This document shows, piece after piece, positions 1 to 4,957 of a stretch of DNA of 5,029 nt (positions are counted from its first letter, which is position 1; the number at the start of each line of letters is the position of its first letter). Source of the stretch: an uncultured Selenomonadales bacterium (lineage in GTDB: Bacteria; Bacillota; Clostridia; Christensenellales; QALW01). The stretch lies in the NCBI GenBank assembly GCA_905200615.1, contig CAJKLB010000071.1, forward strand, positions 1 to 5,029. Direction: 5' to 3'. Both the position numbers and the translations under genes were made by a program. The notes under the pieces are model-generated. The model worked only from the letters and a program-made list of their open reading frames with translations, searched no databases and was not told where the DNA came from.

Positions 1-339
1 TTTTTTCCATTGTATTCTTCTTTGTTTATAATAGACATCCTTTTCTTTCATAGCAACCAATTGATCACAGCATATAAAAAAAGTTCCCTGCTTAACAATC
101 CTGTAATATTTTACAACGTGCGCACAGTGAATTACAATAATAACAGTAACAAAAAAAGCACACACCAAAAAAGCATAGATACCCATATAGTCCGGTACAT
201 AATTTTTAGAAATAAAAAAGCACGCCACACAAAGAGCGCCCAAAAAAATCGCCTGTGCCAAAAAAATCCATTTATTTTTTAAATATTTGTCTTTCAGGTC
301 TTTTTTAATGTTTGCTCTTGTAAGAATTTCTTTTTTCAT
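1..339 (-). CDS. Partial small membrane protein of unknown function (5' part; runs off left edge)
   Basis: An open minus-strand frame begins with ATG at 339 and stays open for 113 codons to base 1, so the 3' end lies outside the window. I do not recognise the family. Residues 1-22 are lysine-rich and probably cytoplasmic (MKKEILTRANIKKDLKDKYL). Two hydrophobic segments follow, at about 24-43 and 53-73, separated by a short loop (SKNYVPDY). After them comes a charged tail with a GTFFI..DQLV stretch and many Lys and Tyr, again probably cytoplasmic. The start is supported by GAGGTG at 346-351, six bases upstream. The plus-strand frames over the same DNA are low-complexity Asn/Lys/Ser or Phe-rich and look like shadows. 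The codons are very AT-rich compared with the peptidase/transporter operon. The gene is real with good confidence, but its function is unknown. Confidence 0.75.
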   Translation of the reverse strand, partial: MKKEILTRANIKKDLKDKYLKNKWIFLAQAIFLGALCVACFFISKNYVPDYMGIYAFLVCAFFVTVIIVIHCAHVVKYYRIVKQGTFFICCDQLVAMKEKDVYYKQRRIQWKK

Positions 340-345
340 TTTATT

Positions 346-351
346 CACCTC
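346..351 (-). promoter_or_regulatory. Shine-Dalgarno site of the left-edge membrane protein gene
   Basis: GAGGTG lies six bases before the ATG at 339. It is the same motif that precedes ung, and it fixes the start of a gene that has no visible end. Confidence 0.75.
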
Positions 352-627
352 AAAAAATATCGTAGCCTATGAATTTCAAAATTTAAAATTTTTTGCGTAC
401 CGATTTTTTAATATTCCCAACCAACTTAAACGCGATACAAGCATTGATACAATAAAAACCACAGCATGACATTATTATTTGTACAGCTCATTTCTCTCCG
501 TAAACGGCAGCTTTGTTTTTTCCGCAACGAAAAAAAGCCCAGATATGCATGCACAAACCTAACACTCAGCAATATTCCGCATCAAACTTATTAAGTTTTA
601 TTGCGCGTAAAAGAAAAAACATGATAT

Positions 628-651
628 AAAAAGGACGGAAGTACTACCGTC
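628..651 (-). terminator. Terminator-like hairpin upstream of the left-edge gene
   Basis: On the minus strand GACGG (651-647) can pair with CCGTC (638-634) across an eight-base loop. C and TTTTT (632-628) follow. The stem is only five pairs but GC-rich in an AT-rich setting, and the T run is in the right place. No gene ends just before it, so it may close a small untranslated transcript or act as an attenuator ahead of the gene starting at 339. Confidence 0.45.
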
Positions 652-766
652 TCATCAAGCGTTTTTCTATTGCCCGGTTATTCCTGAATAAAATTTCGAC
701 AACAAATTCTAATAATTGCTTTTTTCACACTAAACGCTCCGTCTTTCTTATTCCTTTCCGCTAAGC

Positions 767-796
767 AAAAATGCCTCTTGAAGAGGACCTTTTGTT
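767..796 (-). terminator. Intrinsic terminator of ung
   Basis: About 25 bases after the ung stop, the minus strand shows CCTCT-TCA-AGAGG (786-774), then GCA and a TTTTT run (771-767 plus flanking bases). A-rich sequence lies before the stem. The stem is short, but its position and order fit a rho-independent terminator. The palindrome could also work weakly on the plus strand, where CCTTTT follows. Confidence 0.6.
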
Positions 797-811
797 AAAA
801 TCCATTTTGTT

Positions 812-1483
812 CTACTTGGGAAGCTGCCATTGCACCGCATTTCTTCCATGCGCAGTTAAAAATTCATTGGTTTTTGAAAAATGCCGGCATCCGAAAAAGC
901 CGTTATAGGCCGAAAGAGGGCTGGGATGTGCGCAGGAAAGAATCATGTGCCGGGGATTCGTGATCAGGCTCTGCTTTGCTCTGGCGTTTGCTCCCCAAAG
1001 CAAAAATACCGTAGGCTTGGCTTTTTCATTGACGATCTCAATAATTCGGTCTGTAAAGATTTCCCACCCCATACCTTTATGACTGTTAGCGCAACCCTCG
1101 CGCACCGTAAGCACAGTATTGAGCAATAATACGCCATCCTGTGCCCAAGCCGTGAGCTCGCCATGCTCAGGCGGTCGAATCCCTAAATCATCTTCAATTT
1201 CCTTATAAATATTTTTCAAAGACGGAGGCGGTTCCACCCCTCGTTTTACCGAAAAGCAAAGGCCATGTGCCTGACCATAGCCATGATATGGATCCTGCCC
1301 TAAAATCACTGCTTTAATTTGACTCAGCGGAGTATATTTTAAAGCATTAAAAATATCATACATGTTAGGATATATTCTTCGTGTTGAATATTCTTTTTTT
1401 AAAAACTCACGCAATTTGAGATAGTATTCCTTTTGAAATTCTTCTTTCAGCAGCTCATCCCATTCGTTTCCTATGTGAACCAT
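812..1483 (-). CDS. ung: Uracil-DNA glycosylase, family 1
   Basis: Removes uracil from DNA (from dCTP deamination products or dUTP misincorporation), leaving an abasic site for base excision repair in the cytoplasm. The 223-residue protein is full length for the family. Visible signatures are the water-activating motif GQDPYH at 62-67 with catalytic Asp64 and Tyr66, the uracil-stacking Phe77 in GLCFSV, Asn122 in LLLNTVLTV for uracil recognition, and the DNA-intercalation motif HPSPLSAYNGFFGCRHF starting at catalytic His186. The numbering nearly matches E. coli Ung. The ATG at 1483 is preceded by GAGGTG seven bases upstream (1491-1496). The gene is transcribed alone, with a promoter at 1503-1531 and a terminator at 767-796. 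All key residues are present, so it should be active. Confidence 0.98.
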   Translation of the reverse strand: MVHIGNEWDELLKEEFQKEYYLKLREFLKKEYSTRRIYPNMYDIFNALKYTPLSQIKAVILGQDPYHGYGQAHGLCFSVKRGVEPPPSLKNIYKEIEDDLGIRPPEHGELTAWAQDGVLLLNTVLTVREGCANSHKGMGWEIFTDRIIEIVNEKAKPTVFLLWGANARAKQSLITNPRHMILSCAHPSPLSAYNGFFGCRHFSKTNEFLTAHGRNAVQWQLPK

Positions 1484-1490
1484 TTGTTTT

Positions 1491-1496
1491 CACCTC
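1491..1496 (-). promoter_or_regulatory. Shine-Dalgarno site of ung, at the predicted 5' end of the mRNA
   Basis: GAGGTG sits seven bases before the ung ATG. The promoter's -10 ends at 1503, so the transcript should begin near 1496-1497. The binding site is therefore almost the first thing in the mRNA, leaving a leader of only about 13 bases. Confidence 0.75.
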
Positions 1497-1502
1497 ATTC
1501 GT

Positions 1503-1531
1503 ATTTTACCGCAAATAAAAAATTTTTTCAA
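1503..1531 (-). promoter_or_regulatory. Sigma-A type promoter of ung
   Basis: The minus strand has TTGAAA (1531-1526), a 17-base AT-rich spacer, and TAAAAT (1508-1503). Both boxes match consensus at five of six positions and the spacing is optimal. Transcription should start at about 1496. Confidence 0.75.
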
Positions 1532-1823
1532 CATATTTTGAGAAATTTTGTAAATGCCTAAAATCGCACAAACGTTTTTTACAGATAAACCACGAATCAA
1601 TATACCGGTTTTTCACATAAAATACCCGTCCGTCATCGGCTTTTCTTGGATATAGTAACAAGATACCTATAATTACACGAAAACAATCCAAAACAGCGAA
1701 ACCGCAAATTCTTATTGCACTGATACTTTCTCAACATAATGGTAATTTACGTCGGCAGAATCAAATATTGTGCTCTGCTAAAATTATTTGTTTTTTCGCG
1801 TCAATTGGTTTTGCATATTGAAC
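1532..1823. other. Intergenic region between the tRNA and ung, no gene seen
   Basis: AT-rich spacer. The gene-free gap is about 370 bases in all, of which the ung promoter and the tRNA terminator occupy the two ends. A 61-codon minus-strand frame (1506-1691) starts only with TTG, has no ribosome binding site and runs into the ung promoter, so I do not call it. No convincing hairpin, repeat or promoter was found in the central part. Confidence 0.6.
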
Positions 1824-1854
1824 AAAAAAAATGAAGTGCCTATGTAGACACTCC
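1824..1854 (-). terminator. Intrinsic terminator of the tRNA-Leu gene
   Basis: Starting four bases after the encoded CCA, GGAGTGTC (1854-1847) pairs with GGCACTTC (1840-1833) over a six-base loop. The eight-pair stem includes two G-U pairs. An A and a run of eight T (1831-1824) follow. It is a strong rho-independent terminator, placed to end a single-tRNA transcript. Confidence 0.9.
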
Positions 1855-1857
1855 TAT

Positions 1858-1942
1858 TGGTGCGAATGAAGGGACTTGAACCCTTACGTCTATTGACACA
1901 TGATCCTTAGTCATGCCTGTCTGCCAGTTCCAGCACACTCGC
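1858..1942 (-). tRNA. tRNA-Leu, anticodon AAG (reads CUN codons, CUU best)
   Basis: An 85-base class II tRNA. The acceptor arms GCGAGTG and CATTCGC pair with one G-U, followed by discriminator A (the leucine identity base) and an encoded CCA. The D arm is CTG/CAG with a GG pair in its loop. The anticodon stem CATGA/TCATG closes the loop CTAAGGA, which places AAG at positions 34-36 with G at 37. A long variable arm (GTC-AATA-GAC) is typical of leucine. The T arm is AAGGG-TTCAAGT-CCCTT. The gene stands alone with its own promoter and terminator. The A at position 34 is unusual: bacteria mostly use GAG for this codon box, and adenosine at 34 would normally be converted to inosine by TadA. I am confident of the fold and the anticodon. 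Confidence 0.96.
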
Positions 1943-1961
1943 ATTCTATTTAACGCCGATT

Positions 1962-1990
1962 ATTATATGAAAGAACCGAAGATTTGTCAA
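1962..1990 (-). promoter_or_regulatory. Consensus promoter of the tRNA-Leu gene with AT-rich upstream element
   Basis: A perfect TTGACA (1990-1985), a 17-base spacer and a perfect TATAAT (1967-1962) lie on the minus strand. Immediately upstream (about 1991-2010) is a nearly pure A/T tract that could act as an UP element. The predicted start near 1955 gives about 13 bases of 5' leader for RNase P to remove. The strength fits a stable RNA gene. Confidence 0.92.
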
Positions 1991-2132
1991 GTATTTTTTA
2001 TAATATTTTAGGCTGAGTGATTAACTAAATTTCTTTTTGTCCAAACATTGTAAGAAATCATTTTACCCGGGGGCCTTTCACAGGAAAGATTGTTTCAATT
2101 TACAAAACAAAGGAATAAAGATTTTTTGGCAT

Positions 2133-2357
2133 TTATTTTTTATATTTCCTTAATCGCAGAAAAAGCAGTGCCGCCGCAAAAGCGAATACAGCGGCCAAGC
2201 CAAAAAGCCAATGGCTGAAAATATTGATGAGCAGAATTATCCCCGCGAAAAACGAGAGCAACGCACCGATGCTGAAGCTTCTGCGCAGACGGCAGAGGCA
2301 ACTATACTTTTCTTTTTTTTCTTTGGAAATTTCTTTTTCACAGGCGGGAGGAATCAT
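2133..2357 (-). CDS. Small two-helix membrane protein, unknown function
   Basis: A 74-residue protein that I do not recognise. Residues 1-27 are hydrophilic and basic, with cysteines at 6, 20 and 22 (CEKEISKEKKEKYSCLC). Two hydrophobic helices follow at about 28-47 and 50-67, joined by a tight His-Trp turn. The C-terminus LRLRKYKK is strongly basic. This suggests a helical hairpin with both ends in the cytoplasm. The ATG at 2357 overlaps the TGA of the transporter gene in an ATGA arrangement, with AAAGGA nine bases upstream, so translation is probably coupled. It is the last gene of the operon. No clear terminator follows; a CTTTC/GAAAG hairpin near 2077-2090 has no T run. The frame and coupling make it likely real. 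Confidence 0.7.
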   Translation of the reverse strand: MIPPACEKEISKEKKEKYSCLCRLRRSFSIGALLSFFAGIILLINIFSHWLFGLAAVFAFAAALLFLRLRKYKK

Positions 2358-3265
2358 ACGTTTTTATCCTTTCTCTTTTCAGGAATTTGGGCGAATATTA
2401 CCGCACATAAAACGATTGCGCAGCCGATATATTCCCGAAGCGTCATGACCTCATTGAGGAAAATCGCAGCGGCGGCCACCGCGAAAACCGATTCTAAGCT
2501 TAAAAGCAAGGAAACCACTGTAGGGTTAGAACCCTTTTGCGCAAGAATTTGAAGCGTATACCCAACGCCTGAAGAAAGCACGCCCACATAAAGCAACGGC
2601 CACAGGCACTGCCCGATGACTTCAAGCGACGGATTTTCAAAGAAGAAAGCGCCCGTGCCGGAAAAAACAGCGGCGACGGCGAACTGCATGAAAGAAAGCT
2701 GCACGCCATCTACTCGATTGACAAAATAATCAATAACCAAAATATGCAGCGCGAAAATCAACGCGCACAACAGTAAGTACAAATCATAGCGGCTGACGCT
2801 TAAGGCCGTTCCCTCTTCAACGCAAAGCAAATACATGCCTATAACGGCAATAACCACACTTATCCAAACAAAAGACGTTACTTTTTTATTTAAAAAAATT
2901 CCCAGCACCGGCACAATTACAATATATAAAGCCGTAATAAAACCACCTTTGCCGCTCTCGGTTCCGCCCAGCCCCAGTTGTTGAAGAACGGAGGCGACCG
3001 CCAAAATGATGCCGCAGCAAAGCCCTCCTAGAAGCAAATCTTTTCTATACTGTTTATCAGAAAGCGAAACGCTGATATTTTTAATCCCCTTGGAAAAGCC
3101 AAGCGCCGCAAGAATCAATACGATACAGCCGATTACCGAACGCAGCATATTAAATGTGAACGCGCCCATTCCTGCCGCCGCGCACTGCGATTGGGCCGAA
3201 AAAGCGGCGCCCCAAATCATGGCCGTTACGATAGGAAATACCGTTTGTCTTATTTTATCCATCAT
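2354..3265 (-). CDS. EamA-family (drug/metabolite transporter superfamily) membrane permease
   Basis: A 303-residue inner-membrane protein with about ten hydrophobic helices arranged as two EamA repeats (about 10-147 and 161-293), the normal size and layout of the DMT superfamily. Family-like sequence includes IWGAAFSAQ at 18-26, GGFITALYIVIVPVLGIFL at 107-125 in the first repeat, and NPTVVSLLLSLESVFAV...FLNE at 247-272 in the second. A basic tail (PEKRKDKN) ends in the cytoplasm. These proteins move small metabolites or drugs, usually as exporters; the substrate cannot be read from sequence. The start is ATG at 3265 or the adjacent ATG at 3262, with only a weak AAAGAAAAG before it. The preceding peptidase gene stops 12 bases upstream, so ribosomes may pass from one to the other. 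The small membrane protein downstream overlaps by four bases. Confidence 0.92.
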   Translation of the reverse strand: MMDKIRQTVFPIVTAMIWGAAFSAQSQCAAAGMGAFTFNMLRSVIGCIVLILAALGFSKGIKNISVSLSDKQYRKDLLLGGLCCGIILAVASVLQQLGLGGTESGKGGFITALYIVIVPVLGIFLNKKVTSFVWISVVIAVIGMYLLCVEEGTALSVSRYDLYLLLCALIFALHILVIDYFVNRVDGVQLSFMQFAVAAVFSGTGAFFFENPSLEVIGQCLWPLLYVGVLSSGVGYTLQILAQKGSNPTVVSLLLSLESVFAVAAAAIFLNEVMTLREYIGCAIVLCAVIFAQIPEKRKDKNV

Positions 3266-3277
3266 AATAACTTTTCT

Positions 3278-4594
3278 TTATGCCGCCGGTATATTCTCTG
3301 TGGGAGCGGAGGGCTGTTCTGTTTCCGCAGGAGCCGTGGTTATCCTATTTTGCGTCATTGCGGGACTCCCGTTTTCCGCTGAATACTCATAATACATCAT
3401 AATTGCCGGAATTTCAATATTTTTATCGATTGCTTTTCTTACTTCGGCAATTCCTAAAGGAGTAGGTTCCCCTCCGATTTCAATAGTATAACCGGGAAGC
3501 TTGTACTCATACATAAACCAGTCCTTTAATCCCAGATGGGAGTAATCCGACGGCTTAGCCGTATCGGCCACCAATCGATAACCGTTGCTTTTTTTCATGG
3601 CATTGGCAATCTCGCGGCAATGCTCCTTAAAGCTTCCGGTTGCAAAGAAGCCCCAGTACATCAAATTGCCGTAGGAATGATAGCTTACCAAGGACTTAAA
3701 GTTCTTTTGCCAGCACAGTTCTACGATAAGCCGCGCTTCTTTGGCATCCAACGCCTCATAGCCGGGAAAATTTTCACTCATCGGAACATCCTGTAGAATA
3801 GAGCTTCTTTTCGGCCCGAAGCCATAATTCTGGTTTAAATCCTGTCCGATGCCGTTGGCTTTCCAAAGCTCATAGCTGCCGTCTTGCAGCATTCCGGCCT
3901 GAACCGAACGTGTATAGATCTCCTGAACCGTATTTTGATATTCCTGCGGTACGGAGCTGAGCCCTTTGATGCATAGTTCAACACCGTCAGGATTATGCAT
4001 GGGAACAAAATAAACCGTACAGGAGCGCAGCAGCTCGGCATAGGACAGATCCTTGTAAAAGCTGGTGTTCATGTTGGCGCAGTAGCGTTCGATGGTACGC
4101 ATTAAGATCAAAGTGTTGCCGTACTCCCGGGCATGAGAAGCGCCGAGAATCAAAATTCTGTTTTGATTCTCGGGGTTCCCCATAATGATAATGGGAATTT
4201 CCCTGCCAAATACTGACGTGCCTAAAGAAGCGCGTGTAAGATATTGGGGATAAGTTTGTATCAGCGCGTCTACATCCGCCATCATTTCTTCATAGCCGTA
4301 ATATTGACTGGCCGTGGATACAATATTGCCCGTATCCGCCGGCTTTACGCTTTTGGGTGTAGGCACAGGGATAGGCGTGGGCGTGGGCGACGCCGTTTTT
4401 TCCGGCGCAGGCGTTGGGGTTGGAGAAAGCGAAGGGGAAGGCGAAAGCTGCACCGGCGAGGCCGTAACCGGCACGGGCGTCCGGGGACTTTCGCTTTGCG
4501 TCGGCAGCGGAGCCAGTTCAGCAGAAGCCGGCTTGGCGCAGCCCACGGAAAAAATAAACAGAGTAAGAAGAATAAGAGCAAGAATTCTTTTCAT
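3278..4594 (-). CDS. Secreted lipoprotein, M14-family zinc peptidase (possibly gamma-D-glutamyl-diamino acid endopeptidase type)
   Basis: A 438-residue protein if started at ATG 4594. Residues 1-18 form a lipoprotein signal (MKRILALILLTLFIFSVG) with lipid-anchoring Cys19. A Pro/Thr/Ser linker follows at about 26-86, probably crossing the cell wall. The catalytic domain spans about 95-405, and the tail (about 412-438) is again Thr/Pro/Ala/Glu-rich. Zinc ligands are visible as HARE (His154, Glu157) and His306 in SYHSYG. Also present are NPDG at 201-204 and the catalytic Glu372 in GYTIEIGG. The substrate-carboxylate motif reads DLNQN (252-256) where classical carboxypeptidases have NR, which fits the variable bacterial cell-wall peptidase branch better than a digestive-type carboxypeptidase. 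A longer frame reaches ATG 4696, but that codon lies in the promoter's -35 box. ATG 4654 is possible but would bury the signal peptide. No good Shine-Dalgarno precedes 4594. First gene of a three-gene operon. The family is certain; the substrate is not. Confidence 0.93.
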   Translation of the reverse strand: MKRILALILLTLFIFSVGCAKPASAELAPLPTQSESPRTPVPVTASPVQLSPSPSLSPTPTPAPEKTASPTPTPIPVPTPKSVKPADTGNIVSTASQYYGYEEMMADVDALIQTYPQYLTRASLGTSVFGREIPIIIMGNPENQNRILILGASHAREYGNTLILMRTIERYCANMNTSFYKDLSYAELLRSCTVYFVPMHNPDGVELCIKGLSSVPQEYQNTVQEIYTRSVQAGMLQDGSYELWKANGIGQDLNQNYGFGPKRSSILQDVPMSENFPGYEALDAKEARLIVELCWQKNFKSLVSYHSYGNLMYWGFFATGSFKEHCREIANAMKKSNGYRLVADTAKPSDYSHLGLKDWFMYEYKLPGYTIEIGGEPTPLGIAEVRKAIDKNIEIPAIMMYYEYSAENGSPAMTQNRITTAPAETEQPSAPTENIPAA

Positions 4595-4633
4595 TTTTTT
4601 ATGTAAAGCAAACGTATTTAGGCGCAATCCTTT

Positions 4634-4709
4634 CCGGTAAAAGTCTATCCCCATAAAAGGTACTTGCATTATACCACAAAAACAAATTCCTTTCAATGGA
4701 TTTTACCGG
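4634..4709. repeat. Inverted repeat flanking the operon promoter (possible operator pair)
   Basis: CCGGTAAAA at 4634-4642 and TTTTACCGG at 4701-4709 are perfect 9-bp inverted copies 58 bases apart. One arm is in the untranslated leader and the other just upstream of the -35 box. Partial similarity extends a few bases beyond each arm. They could bind a regulator or be chance; no known operator is recognised. Confidence 0.3.
4668..4696 (-). promoter_or_regulatory. Extended -10 promoter of the peptidase-transporter operon
   Basis: On the minus strand, TTGAAA (4696-4691), 17 bases, and TATAAT (4673-4668) preceded by TGG, an extended -10. Transcription should start near 4661, giving a leader of about 67 bases before the peptidase ATG at 4594. 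The site excludes any start codon upstream of about 4661. It is flanked by a 9-bp inverted repeat (4634-4642 and 4701-4709). Confidence 0.85.
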
Positions 4710-4733
4710 TATGGTGCAAATTTCCCTTTTTTC

Positions 4734-4772
4734 AAAAAAAAGGCCAGGAGAACGCCAAGCATTCTTCCCGGC
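4734..4772 (-). terminator. Intrinsic terminator of repeat copy A
   Basis: GCCGGGA (from 4772) pairs with TCCTGGC (ending at 4743). GAATGC/GCGTTC extends the stem after a one-base bulge. A C and eight T (4741-4734) follow. It is a very stable hairpin with an ideal T run and ends transcription about 37 bp before the operon promoter, insulating that promoter from upstream transcription. Confidence 0.88.
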
Positions 4773-4844
4773 GATTTATCTTTACGGTGCAACTATCCGA
4801 AAGGTTCGCGGCGATCTTCTATAGGCGTCGTCTTCACGCATTTC
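4737..4844 (-). repeat. Direct repeat copy A (108 bp, terminator-ended element)
   Basis: Matches 4922-5029 over 108 bases with four substitutions and no gaps, offset by 185 bp. Three of the four differences fall in or beside the terminator hairpin, and one there turns a G-C pair into G-U, so pairing is kept. The core also contains a 19-codon ATG frame shared by both copies (4782-4841 here). The intervening 77 bp (4845-4921) are not matched by anything else in the window. Confidence 0.93.
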
Positions 4845-4859
4845 TGCAAACTGTCCCGC

Positions 4860-4889
4860 GTTATAGCTCTGCCGAATAAAATATGTGTA
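4860..4889 (-). promoter_or_regulatory. Possible weak promoter for repeat copy A
   Basis: TACACA (4889-4884), 18 bases, TATAAC (4865-4860) on the minus strand. The -10 matches five of six positions and the -35 four of six. It would start transcription near 4853, a few bases before the repeated core. The match is weak and the call is mostly positional. Confidence 0.3.
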
Positions 4890-4921
4890 TAGTGACCGTG
4901 AAAGATCATTTATATTTTCCT

Positions 4922-4957
4922 AAAAAGGCCGGGAGAACGCAAAGCATTCTTCCCGGC
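4922..4957 (-). terminator. Intrinsic terminator of repeat copy B
   Basis: GCCGGGA (from 4957) pairs perfectly with TCCCGGC, with the inner GAATGC/GCGTTC stem and a TTT loop. C and TTTTT (4926-4922) follow. It is the homologue of the copy A terminator and ends whatever minus-strand transcript enters from beyond the right edge. Confidence 0.88.

Larger units (their letters stand above)
340..766. other. AT-rich intergenic region between ung and the left-edge gene
   Basis: About 430 bases with no convincing gene. On the minus strand it holds a terminator-like hairpin (628-651), an inverted-repeat pair (658-664 with 732-738), a perfect 15-bp palindrome (584-598), an AT-rich imperfect inverted repeat (about 510-538) and a possible 21-codon ORF (426-491). 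No clear promoter for the left-edge gene was found. TTTAAA and TACGAT spaced by 17 bases just upstream of its binding site are too weak to call. Confidence 0.6.
4734..4857 (-). ncRNA. Candidate small RNA from repeat copy A
   Basis: If transcription starts near 4853-4857 from the weak promoter at 4860-4889 and stops at the terminator, the product is about 120 bases. The 5' part can form a small GCGT/ACGC hairpin, and the 3' end is the strong terminator stem. I compared it by eye with common riboswitches, SRP RNA, 6S and T-box leaders and recognised none. The following operon has its own promoter beyond the terminator, so this is more likely a free RNA than a leader of that operon. The alternative is the duplicated 3' end of a protein gene. 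Confidence 0.3.

Noticed and set aside
10..469. Two plus-strand frames near the left edge
   Set aside because: The first lies wholly within, and the second partly over, the minus-strand membrane protein gene, which has a good binding site and membrane architecture. Their translations are low complexity.
881..1164. Frames on both strands inside ung
   Set aside because: They are shadows of a complete, motif-perfect ung.
1506..1691. 61-codon minus-strand frame upstream of ung
   Set aside because: It starts only with TTG, has no ribosome binding site, shows no recognisable protein character and overlaps the ung promoter.
2065..2095. GC-rich patch with CCCGGGGGCC and a CTTTC/GAAAG hairpin after the operon
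   Set aside because: Considered as the operon terminator, but on the minus strand it is followed by GC-rich sequence, not a T run. No known element is recognised.
2211..2552. Plus-strand frames opposite the transporter and small membrane gene
   Set aside because: Phe-rich runs come from the complement of Lys codons. They have no binding site, and the minus-strand genes are clearly better.
4244..4606. Plus-strand frame rich in Arg, Gly and His opposite the peptidase gene
   Set aside because: It is antisense to the Pro/Thr linker coding region of the peptidase. Its composition is just the complement of proline and threonine codons, and it has no binding site.
4664..4879. 71-codon plus-strand frame across the operon promoter and repeat copy A
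   Set aside because: It crosses a promoter and a terminator on the opposite strand, has no binding site, and is not maintained as a full frame in copy B.
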